A stretch of 64,000 nt of DNA from Cerrena zonata (lineage: Eukaryota > Basidiomycota > Agaricomycetes > Polyporales > Cerrenaceae). Both the position numbers and the translations under genes were made by a program. Position 1 is the stretch's first letter. Each line of letters starts with the position of its first letter. The notes under the pieces are model-generated. The model was not told the DNA's origin. It made no database searches and saw only the letters and a list, made by a program, of their open reading frames with translations. The stretch spans positions 1-64,000 of the forward strand of contig JASBNA010000093.1 in the NCBI GenBank assembly GCA_038087015.1. The letters run 5' to 3'. Below, piece by piece: positions 23,022 to 34,844 of the stretch.

Positions 23022-23380
23022 CGTCCACAAATGACTGACAGATACAAGAGACAAACTCTTCAACTCCGAGTCTTACGACTCACCGGTACCACTCGGTCGT
23101 CCGAGTGTTGCAGCTCCAGCCTCCATGGCCAGACACGAACAGAAGAGGTTTTGACCACGTGGACACGAGCGCTCCCAATGCGCTCCTGCCATATCGGGTA
23201 GCTCACGCCTTCTAGCCCCGTCATGTCGATAATCGTCATTGGTCAACCCCGACTCAGCGGTGAACGGAACATTGACTCAGAATATTCAATGTTTATGTAT
23301 GAACAGGGTTTGTCCTCGCGCCCACACACACTATAAAACGCGTCAAAAATCAAACGGAATCTCTGACTAGTCCAAACATC

Positions 23381-24347
23381 ATGGCTGCCTTCTGTTTTTC
23401 CTCTTCCACCAGAGGGTCAAGAGCCTCTCACTTACAGAAGTATCCAAAGTGCACCATGACCCGCAAGCACCCAATTGCACTTCCGGATTGTCTCATCATG
23501 GTGGACAGAATCATTCACCAGAGAAGACGGAGCACTATGTACTTTGGATAAAGAAGAGACTCAAAGCCGCGATGTACGACGAATTGACGGATATTCAGGG
23601 AACGGTCATCCCAAAACTCTACGGGATGTTCTTCGGGGAGACAGATACAAGTTAAGAGATGGCGTACACTGTTATGCAGTATTCCTGCGAACAGGTGAAG
23701 GTGTCGTTGGAAAACTTACCTCAGTCGGTACTCTCTATTTTCGCGCACCAACAATGTCTAACATGAGTTGACGTTTGCAGGGGGGAAATTCTATCCCACC
23801 TTGCGGCTTTCCTTGCTCGCGGCTTCTATCTGCCAGACTTTACGGAGAGGAATATACTCAAGGCCGACGATGGTAGCTATCGACTGATCGACTTTGAATA
23901 TGTCGAGGACCGTGACTGCACATGGACTTTTGACTTCCGCAATCTAGGTGAATATGACCCCTACGATGTGAGCATGGGCTGCAATATACTGTGGCATGTT
24001 GCCTCTGACCTGCTATTTTGGAATCCCAGTATGTCATTTTAAATTTCGTTTACCTATATAGTTTTATAGACTGACGAGCACAGATTCTGTGTGGGTCCGC
24101 CAGTGGCTTATGTCCCGGGGGGGACACCCTGCCCACGCAAGAGGTCATTGATGCGCTACCTCTCTCTGTATCACACATTCAATGTAATCCCAAAACTCGG
24201 AAGTGTCTTCGTATGTTCTACTCGGAAGTCGTGACGAAAATGGAGAAAGAGAGTGTGACTCTGGAGGCGATACAAGACGACAAAGAGAATATGTTTGCAC
24301 GGATTCAGACGGAATATGACGAGAAGTATGGCGCCGAAGATGTCTAA
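23381..24347 (+). pseudogene. Decayed paralogue of the small kinase-like gene at 15358
   Basis: ATG 23381 gives MAAFCFSSSTRGSRASH, then CLIMVDRIIHQRRRSTMYFG followed at once by a TAA. About 45 bases that would include the VAIK lysine are missing compared with 15358-16407. Later pieces remain recognisable: KLYGMFFGE, EILSHLAAF, LPDFTERNIL, YRLIDFEYVED and a final tail ending with TAA at 24345. A second stop occurs after the GMFFGE piece. The intron positions of the parent are still visible (for example GTACTC...TTGCAG before the EILSH exon). The loss of the ATP-binding lysine plus stops makes this a clear pseudogene. Confidence 0.8.
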
Positions 24348-24987
24348 ATATCCGGTTGTGATTCAACGATAGAACGCGTCTGTTGAGGTATTACTCCATC
24401 CTGATTCTTTATTTTGATTTTTATTGTAATACAGATATGTATGTTATGCGAATTCTGAACCGAAAAAAGTCCGTCATTCTAGTATCCGCAGCTGACCGTC
24501 CGTGGACACCAGCAAGACGATAGCCGATCCCCGGAAATCGACAACAGTCCTCTGGGCAACCTTTGGGAGACCATACTGGAGGCGGATCCCGAAGCGAATC
24601 CTATATCGATTCGCTGCTGACCTACTCTCGTTTTTACCTCGCCTCGCAAAACTCGCTCGTGTTGGGGGCGATAAGGGTAGACGACATTGAACTTAGTACT
24701 TCTGGCATTTTTCGGGTCCTCAATGTGTCCGTATACTTACTCGAAAACATACCGTGGTTGCCTAGTGCTTTCCATACTTTTCCATATTTGGTTTCCAGTT
24801 CAATTTCACATGTTTAAGTCGGTACTCCTCGGGCGATAAGGCAGTCCGGATCTAACCGATTCGGATCTATTGTCCGTTGCAGGTTTTTAAAGGCAAGCAA
24901 GCATGCTCGTACCCCGCCTTTGCTTCATCAACGACCACCACCACCCCTTACGCCTTAGACATACCCCCACATCTAATACTTACAGCA
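24348..24987. other. Intergenic region
   Basis: AT-rich near 24390-24440; short open frames only, none with recognisable protein character. Confidence 0.4.
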
Positions 24988-25982
24988 ATGGTCCTCGGTC
25001 CTACTGCTAGAAGAATCCTCCCCTATCTCAACTTTACGATTGCCACTGCTGCTCTAGCATTCCAGACAACGGTGTTGTATCCATGGCATCATGAGCTGGA
25101 CACTGCCTTCCATCGTCTGAAGGAGGAGCAGACACGGATGCTCAAGGACTTTCATGAGGTGAAACTCAAGCGCATAGAGGAGCTGGAAAAGAAGGTCCTC
25201 GGGGTAGAACTACGCCAGGTGCGACCTTTTATCTCTACCATTCGATTTAGCTCAAGGTTCTAAACGCAGGCCGGTTGATTTATTGCTTTTCTCTCTCTCT
25301 CTCTCCAAAAGAATCGTGCTGAGAAAGCCAGAGTCTAACCTTTCCCTGTTTGTCCCGTACTCAGGTTCGGACAGAAGGTATGCCCTGTTTTGACAACATA
25401 TGTAGGTTTGATCAAAGTTTACACGTTCCTTGCAGGACGCTTAGCTGCGACCGTATCTATGACGCATCGCTTAGAACATGTCTTTACTACATACACTAGT
25501 CTAATTTGCCTCCCGGGACGTCCATCGAGTAGTCGTTGGCCTGTTGGACTTGCAGCATAGACGGAGTGGTTATCTATATTCATTTTCTCTAGAGTGATAG
25601 ATCGACAGCCGCTATACTTGTATATAAGCTGTATCTTACCTATCATAGTAATTTACATACCGGTATGATCCATTTTCAAACGATGATTATGCAGCTGGTG
25701 TCGATACTTCAAGGTACATGGGGTCTTGTAAGTCTTCCCGTATGATCGTCATGTCCGCCTTATGTCCCTCGGTTATTTGGACAGGGTAAACTCCGCCAGC
25801 AACGGGCTGCCTCTGACGATCTCTACACTCACGTACTCGAAAATGTGTATCGTAAGTCGACCTCTATGTGACCGCCGTTGAGATAGGAATGAGGGAGTAC
25901 GACCTGTGAACGTCATCTACCTGACCTATTAGAGTACCAAGCCTATCCAGTCGACCATCGACCTTTGCATAGACGAGGCTAG
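24988..25982 (+). CDS. Small coiled-coil protein with N-terminal hydrophobic segment (3' structure uncertain)
   Basis: From ATG 24988 the first exon reads MVLGPTARRILPYLNFTIAT and on to AALAFQTTVLYPWHHELD, a hydrophobic stretch that could be a membrane anchor or mitochondrial signal. A charged coiled coil follows (LKEEQTRMLKDFHEVKLKRIEELEKKVLG). A donor (CAG|GTGCGA) ends this exon at about 25218. Downstream, a spliced reading with GTAAGT donors at 25731 and 25852 encodes KLRQQRAASDDLYTHVLENV and ends at TAG 25980. It may be the same gene's 3' end or a second small gene. The middle (25219-25680) is unresolved. I do not recognise the family; size and plan suggest a small organellar or membrane-associated protein. 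Confidence 0.45.
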
Positions 25983-26376
25983 CTAGTATCGACCGGGAGT
26001 ACAGCATATTGCGGGAGTTGGCATTAAGGAGTTGACTTGGTAGCGTTCAAAGGTATTCGGAAATGTAGCAGCGGTGCTTTACCACTGTATTTTAATCCTG
26101 AATAGACGACGTCATGTTTAGGAGATGTCCGTGACCAGAACAGACGCGAGCTCTTCTTTCGTGTCATATCAGGGAAAAGGAAAGGCTCGTTGCTCTTCAA
26201 AGCTTCAGTTATCAGGTCGTGATAGATGACTATGGTGTCAATACACAATTCAGAATGACATCAATATTGAGATTGTAGTCGTGAATCTGAATGGAAAAAC
26301 AGATAACTACGCATACACAAATGAATGGAGGCAAAGTATATATGTATGGAATTGGTACGGATTTGCGTGGTGCTCA
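25983..26376. other. 3' flank of deaminase gene 1
   Basis: Contains the left edge of the direct repeat (about 26200, matching about 38920). No gene seen. Confidence 0.5.
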
Positions 26377-28505
26377 TTACGTTTCGTCGGGGGGGATTCG
26401 AAGATCTCCCTCCCAATACTCCTCGCCCCGCGGCGGTGATCCAGCGTCTGATGACGTCGGGGTACTTTGACGAGAAAGAGCTTCCTGTACGTCTGCGTCC
26501 CTCTGTTTCTTCACGATCCTATTAACCTCTGCCACCAAAGTATTTGCCATACGCTGTAGCACGTCAGTATCCAGGTTGGCGGGAGGTACCCATGGAACAA
26601 TGACTCCATGTGTTCCGGACAAGGAGAATGGACCTTTGCCGATGTCGTTGAGTATCTCGCCTAGAAGATTACAACAGTAGCAAGATTTCTTGGTCACCGC
26701 GATCGTCGGATGCATCTCTTGCAGAACCTGGAACATATTTTAGTGAAACAACCGCAGCAAATAATGATACCACTGACTTGTTCGATTCCCATTTCGCCGC
26801 CCCCAGATGGATTGGCAGCCAGAGCCATCAAGGTAGCTTCACAGTGGACTGCGCCTCTCTGTGTAAACTTGTCTTCAAGGCGGGGAAGTTTCTTGATCCA
26901 ATTCTCATCTGTTGAGAGTATACCGCCTGAGAGCACTTGTCCAAGGATCTCGAGGTGGGTGACTGGTTGCGGCGGTTTTAGCGTCGATGGCCGAAGTGGG
27001 GCAATGTGCACAAGCGTCCAATTAGATTTTGAGGATAGGATACGTTTTGCATGGCGGTGAAGAATGCGCGCCGACGTGTAGCAGGACACCACCAGGTCTA
27101 ATGAGTGACACAAGGATACCAGGGATGGCATTGTGATCTCTTGACCTGTTTGATATCAATCAGGACTGTTCAGTCCCTCTGGTCTCGTTTGATGACTTAC
27201 TTGTGTGTGGCCCAGCTTCGGACGAAGGTATTTCTTCGAGTTCACCAGATTCTTCGCCGAGACCAGGTTCTAGGCAGATGCATCATGATGAGTATGAGGG
27301 GCGTCATCAGGACTACAAGACTGTTTCACCTTCCTGGGTTGGACCAGAGCTCGACCCTGGGGCTATTCAAGAATAAACTCGAAAAAAACAAATAGGCATA
27401 GATGTCACTGACCACTTTGCAATGAACGCGAGCGGGATAAGAAATCGGAAATCCCGGAGCGTCTTAATAGCTTTGAAGCATGTGCGAGAACTACGTAAAC
27501 CGAATATACCCATTCGAACTCTTGTGATGCAAGGTCAGATTCAGACGGGCCCTCGCTGCTGCTGGCTTTGCGCTTGTCGATGAATTTCTGGACCAGATTA
27601 AGGAGCTCCTTCGGCAGAGAACCCACTTTATTGAGCAATGGTTCCAAGTCATCCACACAAATGACGTCTCTAATGGGCCTGCCTTTTCTCCGCAGATATA
27701 TCTGGAGCGCCCCGACATCGAGTTCTGGTGATTGAAGCGATATACCGTTAGGAAACAAAGTGTTGAACATTGCACGATCGGCGGGGGTTATTTTGTACCT
27801 TTCCAGCTCCTCTAGAAGCGCCCCGTCCAAGCGGATGCAATGTTTCAACCTTGCCAGGATTCGAGGCGAGCAATGGTTGACGGCCCATCTGATGATTGTA
27901 CGCTCATCCTCTCGTAGAATAGAGAACAACTCCTGCGCTTGTGGAATGACATCCGCACCTAGACCTCGGGTCCTAAGTAGGTGAGTTGTAGTCTATTATC
28001 CAGTGACTCTAGTGACCGTTTACTTACTCTCGGGCATCTTTAACAAAAGCTCCCAGGCTTGCCTGGCAAACAGCAAAACCTGCACTTTCTAGCTGGTTTT
28101 TTTCGGAGTTAGGGTAGATATTTTCCAGGTACAGGAAGAGGTGCTTACGTTGTTTCTGTGCATGTAGAATGTGTATCCCTGTATCTGCAATGAAATCAAT
28201 AGACGTCAAGCCCGAAATCGAGCAACGAGCGAACCTTCATCGGCCGTCTCAGTGACCACGGTCAGGGTCATGTTGAAGATACTTGCGGGAGAGCCTGAGA
28301 TTGCGACAACGAGGTTGCTATCTGCCCCGGTAGTAAGAAGCGTTGCGATGTGGATGAGTAGATCATCGACGCTGCGAACTCCATGCTTCCTTGTAAGGGG
28401 GATATTTGTTCCTAATTGCTGCTCGAGCACCGATAACAATGCAGATAGACCATGAATCTTGTGTCGTAGTAGCTGCGATTCGGAAGGAGGACGGGGATTC
28501 GACAT
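26377..28505 (-). CDS. OTT_1508-like nucleic-acid deaminase family protein, copy 1 (600 residues)
   Basis: Seven exons: 28235-28505, 28028-28184, 27413-27972, 27330-27356, 27201-27269, 26778-27145 and 26377-26727. The introns are GT-AG and all phases close. The start MSNPRPPSESQLLRHK is shared with copy 2. The first 330 residues are a helical domain (RTIIRWAVNHCSPRILARLK) of unknown role, then an acidic linker. The C-terminal domain has HCEATL at residues 462-467 and, 38 residues on, AVTKKSCYCC with CxxC at 500-503. H-x-E plus C-x-x-C are the zinc ligands and catalytic glutamate of the cytidine-deaminase fold. The VTKKSCYCC context fits the OTT_1508-like clade, which is expanded in basidiomycetes. 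Expected chemistry is base deamination of nucleic acid or nucleotide; the actual substrate is unknown. A 160-bp gap separates it from a divergent header relic. Confidence 0.82.
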
Positions 28506-28664
28506 TTCGACCTGGGATGGTGTTGCAGACGACAATGGGTCAACGTGGGTCCAGCCTGAGCGATCTCAAAATGAACACCAGAAATTGAATTTCCGCAGCG
28601 CCTACTATATGTCACTTAGAACGTCGTCAGTAATAGATACACTACATTGCCTCCTACTGCCACC

Positions 28665-29405
28665 ATGCATCTCAACATCTTCTGCCCACACCGTTGGGTC
28701 CTTTATAGCCTCAACGTAGAGGGCTCGCTTGGTGGCCGTGCTCTCCAGGAGGCACTCGCGTTATTCCTGCGGGACGATGTCAAAAATCAACAACTCGAAC
28801 CTCCACTATCATTTCTCTTCGCTCACCTGCTTTCCTATCTTCGACTCGTCGCACTGCTCGATTCCCAATCAAATCCGATTTATACCTCATCCTCGGTGAC
28901 TATGTCTCGGCATCTTCGAGATCTGCTAGCTCATATGCCACTACCACTGATTCATTTACTGCTTCCGCTATCTTCGATTACGAACATCTACTGGAGGAAA
29001 TGTTATTTGGGATGTTTATCGCCCGCCGAGCAGGTTGGATAGGTTGTCGCGGCGATGCTAGCTATCAACAATAGTAGAGACGAGAGTCTGAACGGACAAG
29101 TTCATGGTACGTATTCAGCCTATATTTACTTCCACTAATCTACTTCTATCATAGGATGTACCTCTCGCTATAGCACTATGAATAACGCTTTGTCATTTAC
29201 TGACAGAGTTGAATGCATTCGACTTTGGTCCTTCGTCGTGATCGACACCACCTTGGATGCTCCTCGTTTGGACGCATTCTTCAAGTCCCCCGTTCTCTTG
29301 TCTAACGTGGTGGAACTCCTTACTCAACTCTGGGTCACAGGAATTACTCGGTGTCCAAGTCTTCATCCATGTATCCCTCGGTTTACATATTTGTCTTGTC
29401 ATTGA
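28665..29405 (+). pseudogene. Divergent header-domain relic next to deaminase 1
   Basis: ATG 28665 gives MHLNIFCPHRWVLYSLNVEG followed by SLGGRALQEALAL. This closely resembles the header exon of the kinase genes (MHLNIFYINNWLIDTVDLEG, SLRGFALLDALAL). After about 40 residues the frame degenerates, and copy 2 of the unit (41429) diverges in a different frame. A later piece (VIDTTLDAPRLDAFFKSPVL at about 29240-29300) is conserved between the units and looks like former coding sequence. So this is the start of a CR-type gene whose body has decayed, sharing a short promoter with the deaminase. Confidence 0.6.
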
Positions 29406-30257
29406 AACCGACCTGTCCTTACGTGTATTCTGTCCCTTCTGCTCTCGTCCTCAGTTTCAGTTTCACGTGTCCACAGACACTCAACTCCAGCTCAGTCTCT
29501 CGCCTCTGAAACAGTTTCCGCTCTTCTATCGCCCTAAACCACTGTCGATCTGGGGTCATCTTTTCATTGTTTTCCTTGTCTTTAACATTCTCTCGTCTTC
29601 TGGGGCCCACACACTGATCGGTTCACTAACTCAATCTCTCGTCTCAATCGAAAGGCAATCTCAAACGTGTCGACCGATTCTTCCCTAACCGTCCTACTGT
29701 GTTGTTGTAGGGCAGGAACTATAGAATCGAGTCCAACGACTCGTTTCTCTCTCTCAATCTCGGCGTGTGTTTTCCTCTGATCAACATGAGGCTTATCCCG
29801 CTTCTCCAAATAAATAAATCAATCAGAGCTACATACTGGACTCAAGCCCGGTCTATCTGTTGCTATGTTGGGAGTGTCACCATCTCTTGTTGACAAGGAC
29901 AGTTGTGTCCGTTTCGCTTGCGTCTGCCCGTTTGTGATTGAAGAACTGGGTTTAACGACTTGTTCTCTCTCTCGTCTAGTGTCTGTCGGCCCAGATCGCC
30001 TCACTCTAATTTGCCTTTTCTGGAGAAGTCACCCTCTCAGCAAGAGCGATTGAGGACCCTTGTTCGGACGTACTCAACGCTAGCTCGGTCTTTTGTCTCT
30101 AAGAACATGAGAGTTCCCTTTGGTGACTTTGCCGGTCTCGTAGCGATTCGGGAGCAAGGAAAGATGGATTTCGTGCGAGGGATAATGCGATCGTTTTCAT
30201 GCAGAACATTTTCAGGTCGTGTACCTCGTCGAGTTGGACACTTTTGCAGTTTTCTAC
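29406..30257. other. Conserved non-coding part of the direct repeat
   Basis: Matches 42130-42940 with many substitutions and indels. Several open frames exist, but none is preserved in both copies, so I call no gene. Confidence 0.5.
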
Positions 30258-30484
30258 GATTTCGGCTGTCTGTCGTTTGGTAGAGTGAGTGAATATATTT
30301 GAATGACTACCTGACACAAAACCGTCTCTAGAGGAGCTGCAACTCGGTAGCAAGGGTCTGCTGTTCTACACATCGTATGAACAAAGGAGAGTCTATACTC
30401 GAAGAGAGAGAGCGCCTAGTGTTCTTTATACTCTATGAAACAGTCGATAGTCCCTCTTGCTTCCATAATGTGAAACACTCGGTA

Positions 30485-30778
30485 TCAGTCCTCTATAGCA
30501 ATCGGAACGCGTGGCTGTCCACATCGACTCGGAAGTTGTGCCATCCAACGTTGAGTGAGATGAGTCATATGTTGGCTAATAGTCTCGGAGTTTGAGGGAT
30601 AAGGAGCCGGGACAATATCCCTCGTTATTAGAGCGTCGAGAGAGTAAGCGTATTGGTCAAGTGGTGCATTGCAGCAGTAGGCTGAGAGTGCGGTATAAAT
30701 GACACCCACCCAGGAAGAGTCCGAATGTAGGCAAGTGGGATGTATAATTATAAGGGAATAATCTGACCAGGGTATCAT
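30485..30778 (-). CDS. Hypothetical 97-residue protein (arm 1 copy)
   Basis: An open frame starting MIPWSDYSLIIIHPTCLHSD and ending RCGQPRVPIAIED. It is nearly identical (one visible residue difference in the translation, M/I, plus V/M) to 63483-63776 on the other arm. It lies divergent to kinase copy B with about 395 bp between starts. No known domain. The conservation may only reflect the recent duplication, so coding status is uncertain. Confidence 0.3.
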   Translation of the reverse strand: MIPWSDYSLIIIHPTCLHSDSSWVGVIYTALSAYCCNAPLDQYAYSLDALITRDIVPAPYPSNSETISQHMTHLTQRWMAQLPSRCGQPRVPIAIED

Positions 30779-31173
30779 ACATTCACGGGTGTACTTAAAG
30801 GTCTGGACTGGCAGAAGCTGATGGGGGAAAGCCGGAGAGAGAAGAGCTACCTAGTATAACTGATATCGACTGTGCTAAGTGATGCGTTACTTTCAAAGTC
30901 GAAAACCCACCTTGGGGGGAAATCGGCTTGCATTCTACTCCGGTAGCTCGTGGCAGACAGTGATCACTGATCTAGCGATATCTTGAACGTCTTAGGCCAA
31001 ATAACTATTGTTCTACCGTTAGAAGCAGGAGGTGCAATTCATTGTCCGTCACAACGACGCGTCCAACACCGTGACAGCACTGATTGGGACGCGTTGGTCA
31101 CGCATCTGTCACACGCTATGTCACCTATCTCAGAACATACGCCACTTTCCTACCACCACTCACGACCACCATA
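30779..31173. other. Upstream region of kinase copy B
   Basis: Matches 63088-63482 in inverted orientation and, in part, 14701-15100. No gene seen; it holds the promoter. Confidence 0.5.
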
Positions 31174-33565
31174 ATGCATCTCAACATCTTCTACATAAAC
31201 AACTGGTTAATTGATACTGTTGACCTAGAGGGCTCGCTTAGGGGCTTCGCTCTCTTAGATGCACTTGCGTTGATCAAGACACCTACATCTGACGAGCCAC
31301 GCGGCAAGGTTCTGACAATATGGACGGTACTACAACTCCCTCATCTGTTGCAGCATTAACACAGACTGATACGAATGGATCCAATAGGTCCCAGGCAATC
31401 CGATTGCTCTTCCGCAACGCCTCGGTGATATCGACGCCGTACATCAGGCCGTCGTGTCACACGAACCTCCTTTGGAATTGCTTCCTCGATCGAAGACCTT
31501 ACAGGATATATTCACAAACTCAACAGAAGAAGATCACTTAGAACAGATCCATCTCGTTGTTGAGACTCGCTGTACGATTTCTTTTAATTGTAATCGATCG
31601 TGTGCTGAATACATTTTTAGTGGATCTTTCCCTCAAGATATATGACTTTAACGCGCATCAGCTTGTCGACCTAAATCTCCTTCGTGGTGCCCTGGTGAAG
31701 GACCTCGTACCTATGGGAACAGCAAATAGCCACACTTTCCACAGGGTAAGCTGGATCTATCTGTGTTCTGATGCATATTGATTTAGTACTCTAGCCTTTG
31801 ACTCCTATCCCTGTCAAGGGCATAACTAAGTTGGCACAGTCCGGGCAGATTAATCTGGATTCATTCAAACTTGTTGAAATAGATGAACTCTTGGTCAAAC
31901 TATACCCATGGGGTTTCAATCCTGACCATGTCCATTTTTTCATTGGTCTTCCCCGTACGTCCCGCATTCTTATGGGCAGTACATATACCAACATGTTTCT
32001 TCATTTGTAGCCTCTACCGAGAATATGTCAGATAGGGACGCCACTGGTGATCAACTCCCCCCACTTCCCGCATTCAACAGTCGTCAAAATCACTTCCTCA
32101 GTCCAAGAAAGTCCCCCTCCGCTGAGTCGAAGCCAAAGGCATTTTCTATGCTCCAAAGGAAGGATGATTTTGCTATCTATTGTGGCCGCCCGGGCGATCG
32201 AGAATCCCGTGTACCGGCTTCGTTGTACAACGAGGCTCTCTGTCGGCTCCAGCACGATCTCGCTACTGTCCAGCCCACGCCCGAGGACAAACAGTATTTT
32301 CAGGATCTGCGCACGGAACTGAATGATATATTTGATGATGAACTAGCACGCAAAAAGATTTTCGCTAAGCTCTTGAAGAATATTGTGGATGTTGAAGAAG
32401 TTGTGTCATCAACCATTGAATCGTCGAAGAACGGAAAGAAGACTCGTTACGTAACCGACGGTGACATCCGGGAGGTGATCCAAGTTCTCAATGGGGAGTT
32501 GTCTTGTTTGATACTTCTTCAGGAGGTCAAGAATGAGCTAGTCGGCATCATCTCAGATCCCTTCTATGAAGCGATCTGCTATTTCAGAGCACATATTCGA
32601 AACATCTTCCAACAGGATCGGGATGTGCTTTGTAACTTTCCAGCAATTCTTCTACTTCACTTTGGTATGTGTATGTTATCCTCCACGGTTGGTGTATCCA
32701 CTAACAGTGTCGTTTAGGCCCGTATATTGTTGTGGCAGTGGCCGTTTTCACCGACAAGCCAATTGTGGAACACCTTGTCTGCATCCCTCTGCATGCGCAC
32801 ACCACGAATCCGCATGAGAGAGCTGCCGGCGAACGTATGGTGTGTGCTCTGCGTATTGCTGTGCAGGGTCTTCAGCAATATTACCGGGGCAACCCTTTCC
32901 GAGTCGAGAAGCCACGTACGAATCCGCCCCAAAGCAATTTCCCATTCCGTGATTACTACACTATCGGCGAGAAACAATACAAATTCATTTACACTGAGGC
33001 CCTGGATGACAAGTGTGTATTCCGTGCTCGCCTCGACGAGAACACTGACAAGAGCCCCGAGAACTCGGAGAACACCCAAAAGGGCTCCGAGGGCCCCGAG
33101 AAGGACCTATATGTCAAATTCACTCGTTGCTACAGTGAAGAAGCTCATCGAGCCGCTCAGGAGGCCGGGCACGCACCGAAACTTCTCGCTGTCGAAGATG
33201 TATACGGGTGGCTGATGGTGGTCATGGAAGATGTGTCGTCAGAGTACACAACATTCTGGGATTTAGTTACTCGGGAAGAACGGGTCGCGGCTCGGGAACA
33301 AGCGAGAGAGGCTATCGTGAAAATCCACGATCAGGGGTTTGTCCATGGTGACGTTCGAGATGTGAACATCATGGTGAAAAAGGATGATCCGGAGGATGTC
33401 ATGTTCATTGACTGGGATTGGGCTGGTAAGATAGGTCAGGCTACGTACCCTTATAATGTGAATAAGCACTCTGTTATTCGGCCAGATGGGGTGGAGAGGT
33501 GTGGAGAGATCCTGCCCGAGCATGATCTAGGTATGGTAGACCTACTGAAGCCTTGCAAACCGTAG
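31174..33565 (+). CDS. CR/Crinkler-like header protein with C-terminal kinase-like domain, copy B (intact)
   Basis: Six exons: 31174-31326, 31388-31571, 31621-31745, 31795-31954, 32011-32664 and 32718-33565. They give 707 residues with the same intron sizes as copy A (61, 49, 49, 56, 53 bp). The header starts MHLNIFYINNWLIDTVDLEG and contains LTIWTV and IHLVVE. The middle region diverges from A and C (STIESSKNGKKTRYVTDGD). The kinase part has DLYVKF, HGDVRDVNIM and FIDWDWAGKIG. Relative to copies A and C it carries an 18-residue insertion rich in Glu, Asn, Lys and Ser (DENTDKSPENSENTQKGSEG) before the ATP-binding lysine strand. Likely a CR-type effector or signalling protein; the target is not known. 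Divergent to the small frame at 30485-30778. Confidence 0.82.
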
Positions 33566-34844
33566 TAGAATATTTCTCGTTTGTGTTGTCTAATATTTGG
33601 CCCAATCTACTCATGTGGCAATTGAATATGTTTTTTCACTTCTGTAACAGCTATCATGCCGCAGAACAAGGTCTTCAGAGAGCTGCATGTAAAGCACACG
33701 AATCAGCCAAAGACAGAGAGGAAGGAAGGAAACCTGAGTGAGACGTGTCGAAGTCGCAGAAGGTACGTCAGCTAAGCTCAGGCTGAAGTTCAGATCTCTC
33801 GAGGCGACCGAAGTTATGGGTGATACGGTATGTGTATGTCTGTCATCCAATCCTCGATCACGAGTACGATTACTCTGAGACTTTACTTACCGAGTTGTCA
33901 GTATGGCCAGACTAAACGATTTCGGATCGGACGTGGAATTGTCTGAGCGTTGTTAGGTTCAAGCTCTCTCGAGTGCCAGTCCAAGTAGTATTCATTTGTT
34001 TCGCACAGCCTGACATTCTTGTGTGTGTATCGTATTGAGGATGAGATGAAATTGATACCTATGAAAAGGATGGAAATCGGTAGACGAATTGTCTTTAAGA
34101 ACATTGGGTTCAAGGCATCAGAAATTCGTCTCAACAAGTTGCCTGAACTGTGATGGATGATGAGGCGCGGCTGACCGTCCATCACTAAGAGGGTGTGATA
34201 CGACTCAATACTCCTCTTGAATTTCAAGTCTGGCAACCATTCTTTCCCGTAGTTTTAGTGTTACTGAACAGTCGAGATGTAAGCTGAGACTCGACATGCA
34301 CCGGAAGGAAAATGAGTGTAAAAAGGTGCTATTTCGGAGGAGGATGACCATCGGGTATGGATACCGAAGATGTGTATATCGATCGACTACAGGTAGAACA
34401 AATACACATCTGGGACCCGGGACGAGGGGGAAAGCCAAGTAATTCCGAGTCCCTACTTGTGAGCTTTGATCGTAGCGCTCTTGTCGACATACTCTGATCA
34501 TTTCGGCAGGGGCATGCAATACGTGTGTTGATCGTTTTTTTGGTATGGATAGATCAATACGTCGCGCATAGACCTGACAGTTGGACTGTCTAGAACACAG
34601 TAGCACTGGTACACGTAGAGCCGGAGCGGGTGGTTCTCGATCGCAGACAATCCCGTCCGAGATATGCACTCAATCAATAGTCGATCAAGAGAGATGTCTA
34701 AACCGACAACATAGGTAGCATTGTATACGCCCAAATCATCGCCTACACGATCGGGAATGGAGGAAAGGTGATAGCATACCTGAAGTAACAGTATCAACGA
34801 TCAATACCTTCTCGACAAGTAGAAGGGAGATCAACGGGGTGGGA
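33566..34844. other. 3' flank of kinase copy B
   Basis: Homologous to the flanks of copies A and C. A 112-residue minus-strand frame (33898-34236) is open here but frameshifted in the other copies, so it may be a relic of an older gene. No gene is called. Confidence 0.45.

Larger units (their letters stand above)
26200..30330. repeat. Direct repeat unit 1 (deaminase gene plus divergent header relic)
   Basis: About 4.1 kb, highly similar to 38920-43010 in the same orientation, with small indels. Left boundary near TCAGGTCGTGATAG; right boundary near TTTGAATG..TACCTGACA..ACCGT. Boundaries are by eye and may be off by tens of bases. Confidence 0.85.

Noticed and set aside
33898..34236. 112-residue minus-strand gene in the flank of kinase copy B
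   Set aside because: The same segment is frameshifted in the flanks of copies A (11702-11929) and C (60227-60447), so conservation does not support coding.
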